From Aricia agestis (lineage: Eukaryota > Arthropoda > Insecta > Lepidoptera > Lycaenidae): a stretch of 64,000 nt of DNA. The stretch covers positions 8,555,262 through 8,619,261 of the forward strand of contig NC_056418.1 of assembly GCF_905147365.1 (NCBI RefSeq), written 5' to 3'. This document shows positions 59,850 through 64,000 of this stretch, in pieces. Each line of letters starts with the position of its first letter. The first letter of the stretch is position 1. A program made the position numbers and the translations under genes. Below the pieces are notes generated by a model, which was not told where the DNA came from, did no database searches, and saw nothing but the letters and a program-made list of their open reading frames with translations.

Positions 59850-60007
59850 CGGCCGTTCCCAATATTTGATCTATCTCTGGTTTTGCCCTACTAGAGATAG
59901 GAATAGCTCACATTAGACATTAGAGACATATATTTTATGTCAATTGTGAGCTATTCCTATCTCTAGTAGGGCAAAACCAGAGATAGATCAAATATTGGGA
60001 ACGGCCG
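59850..60007. mobile_element. Harbinger-type MITE, copy 2 (TAA duplication)
   Basis: Same 158 bp as at 52309 with two substitutions; flanked by TAA (59847-59849 and 60008-60010). The two arms differ by few bases, so it folds on itself. Confidence 0.85.
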
Positions 60008-60409
60008 TAAATAAACGACATAAGTTGATTTTTATAGTTTTAATCAGTACAGACTACAGTCAATCCCTCAATGAATAATTTACATTTTGGCTTAAGTATT
60101 ATGTCTTATGTACAAAAATATTTTCAAAGAAATTAAAAAGTGATAATCTCTAAAATCAATAATTTTTAGTTGCGTCTATATTCTCGCAAGCCAGCGGTGT
60201 GATTAGAAAGGGACACACTACCAAGGCACAATAGACATAATTCATAAAGGAACCCTCTCGTTCGAATCGGTTTTTGCGCCAATGTACCGTGTACGCATTC
60301 CTATCTGTATCCATAGAAAATCTATCTACTTTTTACATTAGTAAAAAACCATGGAAAGATGAAAATCATCCAAAACGAAATCAGATCTTTGTCAGATCCA
60401 TAGAAACTA

Positions 60410-60574
60410 AAAGCGCTTATTCCACTTATCTTAGTTAAGAAGTCCTAGCTAGGATCCTAAAAAATTAAGTCAAGTGGAATAACATTTAGAAAGCTAGGAT
60501 CCTAGCTAGGATAAGGATCCTAGCTAGGATCCTAGCTAGGACTTCCTAGCTAGGATAAGTGGAATAAGCGCTTT
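60410..60574. mobile_element. MITE with CCTAGCTAGGATC repeats
   Basis: Ends AAGCGCTTATTCCACTTATC and GATAAGTGGAATAAGCGCTT. The self-complementary CCTAGCTAGG occurs five times within about 130 bp. Relatives of the AAGTCAAGTGGAATAACATT part are at 13440-13490 and 12505-12535. Confidence 0.65.
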
Positions 60575-60785
60575 ACATAATATTTGGTATGAAAACATTT
60601 TCCTCAGAAACCGTTTATGCTGCCTTTTATAAACAAACCTGTTATCTAAAAAAATAAAGATGTAGAAGAAGTAATACACTCACGTGTGACTGCTGACTGT
60701 GGCATTTGACCAACATTTGACATATGATTTTGACATTATTTTGAAAGAAATTTACGACGAAGCTCGCAAGCACTCGCAAAGATTG

Positions 60786-61503
60786 CAGTGCTGCCAACTA
60801 TGGGGATTTCCCACTAAATTTAGTGGGAAAAAATACATTTAGTGGGTTTTTAGGGGGTAAAATATTTTGGGGATATTTTTGGGGATAAATTTTTTGAAGA
60901 ATGGAACTTTTTTTTTAAATAACAACCTTAAAGTAGCTTTCGGATCTTTGCCGCGAACGACCGCGACGGACGAAAATTCAAACTAAATGCCATTTTATGA
61001 TATAGGTTTCATTTTACTCCGCCACTAGCTTATACGCCGCCCGCGCCGCCGGCGGCAGTATGGGTCGCTACGTAAATGTCAGTAGAAAATGATACCTATA
61101 TTCTATATAACATTTAATTTGAATTTTTACCGGTTGCGGTCGCTTGCGGCAAAGATCCGAAAGCCACCTTTAAAATGAAACTGCCGCACAAAGCACATAT
61201 CTCTATAGTCTTTTGAGTCGTACCAGCTGACACTGCTGAGTGCTGACAGTAGGCTGACAGATAGATATTATATTAATTATTGTCGTTGTAAATAATGAAA
61301 AAAAATGTTGAAATATTTAAAAACTGCTGGGCTGTTTGTTGGTTTGGCCTGTTGAAGGTGTAGTATTTCAGCGTTTTGACCGCTTAGTAGAACACACCCC
61401 AAGTAATTTTAAATATTTTGATTTTTTGGGGAGTTTTGGTTGAAATTTAGTGGGTTTTAAAGTTAATTTAGGGGGAAAACGTTTTGAATAGTTGGCAACA
61501 CTA
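60786..61503. mobile_element. hAT element with perfect 8 bp target duplication, hosting a MITE
   Basis: Ends CAGTGCTGCCAACT and AGTTGGCAACACTA, flanked by AAAGATTG (60778-60785 and 61504-61511). TTTAGTGGG words near both ends. No transposase frame. It contains the element at 60928-61174. Ends 172 bp before the TMEM120 start codon. Confidence 0.85.
60928..61174. mobile_element. GC-rich MITE nested in hAT element
   Basis: Ends AGCTTTCGGATCTTTGCCGC and GCGGCAAAGATCCGAAAGCC; GC-rich centre (GCCGCCCGCGCCGCC). Confidence 0.7.
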
Positions 61504-61674
61504 AAAGATTGCGATCATTTAGACTAGTTATAATCTAGTTATAATCTGTGATTGCGATTTTCGCTAGATTTTTGTGTAGTCGGTGTATGCTTGGAATTTA
61601 CACTTTATTGCTGTTTTTACTTTAGTTTTTTGGTACTTTTAGACGAATAATATATTATTTCATCAAAGTAAACA

Positions 61675-61737
61675 ATGGATATTGAGGAAGTGCAAAAAGA
61701 ATGGGAGGATTTAAGAGTCGATTTCAAGAGACTGGAG
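61675..61737 (+). CDS. TMEM120 coding exon 1 (residues 1-21)
   Basis: Encodes MDIEEVQKEWEDLRVDFKRL plus E; donor GAG|GTACTG. The upstream 170 bp to the hAT element must hold the leader and core promoter. Confidence 0.82.
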
Positions 61738-62276
61738 GTACTGTTTCTATTACTTATAATAAAATCAAATTTATACAACACTAACTGTTTTCTGATGAAT
61801 ATGGTAAAAGATAATTAAAATGAAATAATTAATTTATTAGTGTATTCAAATATTGCGCTAGAACAACTGTTTTCATTGGGTATGCCAAGCATGAATTCGG
61901 CGTAGGTTATTTGTGTATGTGTTATAAATTTTATTATGTGAAGAAATTTACTCGTTTACAAAGCATTGTAATTTGTAATATAAAAAATGCGAATGTCTGT
62001 ATATTGCTTATTTTGCTTACCGAACTAACCAGAGTCTAGATAAAATTTGTAACAGGGATACTTTGAGTCCTAGGAATGAACGTAGGGGAGTCCTGAGAAG
62101 GATTAGGTAAAAATTTTGAGTCAAAAGCACATTAGTATATGTAATGTATGTTTTTAGACAATAAACAAAGATTATGCGACAAAACTTGAAGAAGTGGGAG
62201 ATCTTCAAGGAGCGTGTATGAAGGAGTTAAATCATCAACGGTATCGCATGTCCCTAATTGCAAATGCACTCAAAAG
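61675..62276 (+). CDS. TMEM120 (TACAN-like) membrane protein, 5' part
   Basis: The first two coding exons of a TMEM120 homologue. The family is about 340-380 residues: a cytoplasmic coiled coil, then six membrane segments, at the nuclear envelope/ER. It is linked to fat-cell differentiation and lipid metabolism; an ion-channel role proposed for TACAN is disputed. Exons 61675-61737 and 62158-62276 join in phase to residues 1-60. The signature is the EWEDLRVDFKRLE start, then KLEEVGDLQGACMKELNHQR and YRMSLIANALKR, all in the coiled coil. The next donor is AG|GTAAGG; no third exon was found up to 64000. The start has A at -3 (AACAATGG). Confidence 0.82.
62158..62276 (+). CDS. TMEM120 coding exon 2 (residues 22-60)
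   Basis: Acceptor TTTTTAG, 119 bp, ends in phase 2 within an Arg codon. Amphipathic helix with heptad-like Leu spacing, as in the family's coiled coil. Confidence 0.82.
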
Positions 62277-62374
62277 GTAAGGTTATCTTTTGTTTCTTTT
62301 TACATTATCTTAATCCACATAGTTATAGATGATAACAAATAAATAACAGATTTAATGTTGCTTGGTATTGTTAA

Positions 62375-62455
62375 TTTTTCAATACCTCGATTGTGGGAAT
62401 CTTAGACACAATAGCTTTTCAATGCGACACCAGGGTGTCGATGGGTTAAGATCAA
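62375..62455 (-). repeat. Variable-stem hairpin repeat, copy 7
   Basis: Minus strand: TTAACCCAT, perfect stem CGACACC/GGTGTCG, CATTGAAAAGCTATTGTGTC, CCCACAATCGAGGTATTG. Confidence 0.65.
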
Positions 62456-62682
62456 AAGTTATTCATGGAATAGATGCATGATTATCGTACATGATTATTA
62501 TAATTTTCATAAACAGAATTATATACTAAGTAATAATAGCGATTGGCTGAAGTTTATCTACGTTATCACTGTCATAGGTATAGGTAGAGACAAAGGTCAA
62601 CATTTAACAAAGTAACATCATAATTATTGCTTATTTTAAAATTGAAAAAAAGGCATTCAAAATATATGTTATTTTAAACTTA

Positions 62683-62819
62683 TCTCTATATATAAAAATG
62701 GATTTTCAATTGTGCTAGTAACGCTAAAACTCGAAAACGGCTGAACGGATTGGGCTAATTTTAGTCTTAAAGGTCCAGGGAAGATTTTAAAGTGACACAA
62801 AGTTCACCGGGACAGCTAG
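62683..62819 (+). mobile_element. Helitron-like element, second copy
   Basis: Same family as 14960: TCTATATATAAAAATGG start, AGTTCACCGGGACAG then CTAG. In TMEM120 intron 2. Confidence 0.7.
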
Positions 62820-63052
62820 TTGTCTGTATTATTTATTGAGTAGATGGTCATTTATTATAAGGCCCAGGCAGTTTTATAAAACAAAACATTTTAATTAAGT
62901 TAGTAAAAAAAGCTATATTTGCAAGTATGTATTTCAATATTTGAAATTACAAAATTGTATTTTATAATAAACTATTTTTATAAAAAATATTGTAATATAA
63001 CAAACAATACTAACCATTGCTTTTGATTAGAAAAAAAAAGCATTAATCTTTT

Positions 63053-63140
63053 CTAACCCATCAAGCCCCATAAGCTTACCGGTGAGCAAGACACAATAGA
63101 ATAACAATAGATTTCCAAGAATCCACGATCAAAGGATTAA
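63053..63140 (+). repeat. Variable-stem hairpin repeat, copy 8
   Basis: TAACCCATCAAGCCCCATAA, stem GCTTACC/GGTGAGC, AGACACAATAGAATAACAAT, CCACGATC. Subtype B. Confidence 0.65.
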
Positions 63141-63300
63141 TCAATTTTCAAGGCAACTACTGCTTTCCTAGTGTTAATTTTGCTTTGAATCTAATAAACA
63201 AAATATTTAATTACCTAGTACCCGCTACTTGATCATTTTATTTTTGTCAGTTAAAATTGATGTAGTAATGGAACTAATAATTCATGATGATGTATATTAC

Positions 63301-63810
63301 TAGACATCGGATTATATGCACAAAATATGCACAATCAAAAGTCACTTAGTATTAAATTATTTTTTGAAGATCTTTCCGGTGGTGCCGTTAATAAAAGCGT
63401 CAATTTTTATAATTTCATCAAATCCAGGATTTTTTATACAGCACCAATAATAATTTTCTACCAACATTTTCCGATCGCAATCTTAATGCCCATGGAAGTT
63501 TAAAAAAATGGGTAACTATCTTATTCAAATTTTTTACTAATGTTGCCACCTATAAAAAAAAAATGTTTCTAGAAATATATTGTACCTATCGGGTGTATTG
63601 CATTCTTTAAATGGGGATGGAGCCACATATTTTAAGTGTTTTGATCTATCGTACCTCTGTTTTGTGGCCTCAGTGTGTATCATGATATCATAAAACTACC
63701 GAAATATGCACTATCAACGAAAAATTGCCAAAATATGCACTATCGCCTAAAAAGTGCCATTATATGCATTTGCATATGCAAGTATGCAAATGCATATAAT
63801 CCGATGTCTA
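63301..63810 (-). mobile_element. MITE with GACATCGGATTATATGCA ends, copy 2
   Basis: Inverse of the copy at 8822 with the same ends, octamer palindrome and GTGCATATTT words. An extra ~185 bp (about 63502-63690) interrupts it relative to copy 1. The flanks share TATTAC. Confidence 0.75.
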
Positions 63811-64000
63811 TATTATTACACTACTCATACTCGTAGTTTATATCTTATATCTTACCTTAATCTCTTAAACCTTTATGATTTACATTTTACATTAGTCATT
63901 GTTAATACTAATGTAAAATGTACCCACTAGATATATTATTTAATATTTATTATGCACAATTCACAAATCACAATACACAGTATTATAATATTTATATGTT

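Noticed and set aside
62277..64000. A third TMEM120 exon
   Set aside because: The region is AT-rich with repeats; no frame matching the family after the coiled coil was found.

Overview
The window looks like nuclear DNA of a ditrysian lepidopteran (moth or butterfly). It is AT-rich, with GC-rich coding exons split by introns. It is packed with repeats typical of Lepidoptera: Helitron-like elements ending in a hairpin plus CTAG, a SINE/LINE family ending in poly(A) after a GTTTGCTCGTTTGCCCCC tail, a tRNA-derived SINE, and many MITEs. There is also a short run of the insect telomere unit. The species cannot be named from the sequence.

Three protein genes are supported. (1) Minus strand, 11637 down to 2459 and off the left edge: the 5' part of an SLMAP-like gene (FHA domain, STRIPAK/Hippo adaptor), with two coding exons visible around an 8.8 kb intron. 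(2) Plus strand, 15914-55499: a complete Lis-1 (PAFAH1B1/NudF) gene. Its nine coding exons join in phase to 411 codons, the usual length of insect Lis-1. It has an upstream UTR segment with a 10-codon uORF and a 3' UTR of about 2.2 kb with a good poly(A) signal. (3) Plus strand, 61675-62276 and off the right edge: the first two coding exons of a TMEM120 (TACAN-like) gene. SLMAP and Lis-1 are divergent; TMEM120 follows Lis-1 in the same direction.

Layout: 1-11.7 kb is SLMAP, mostly intron, including a 2.57 kb TIR element with other elements nested in it. 11.7-13.9 kb is the divergent intergenic gap, largely occupied by MITEs. 13.9-57.7 kb is Lis-1, whose 29.8 kb intron (15952-45770) is a graveyard of Helitrons, SINEs, MITEs and hairpins; the remaining coding exons lie within 45.8-55.5 kb. 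57.7-61.6 kb is a repeat-filled spacer. 61.7-64 kb is the start of TMEM120.

Lis-1 is the dynein regulator of nuclear migration, mitosis and axonal transport. SLMAP tethers STRIPAK phosphatase to membranes. TMEM120 is a nuclear-envelope/ER membrane protein. Nothing in the sequence shows that they act together.

The most unusual signals are: a family of eight ~80 bp repeats that keep a short hairpin in one position while its stem sequence changes on both sides; two 98.7% identical 158 bp MITEs with TTA/TAA target duplications; two hAT MITEs with perfect 8 bp target duplications; an ~60 bp-arm GC-rich hairpin; a triple-nested hairpin element; and a series of MITEs that share architecture but are each built from a different short word. 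No CRISPR arrays, rRNA genes or canonical tRNA genes were seen.
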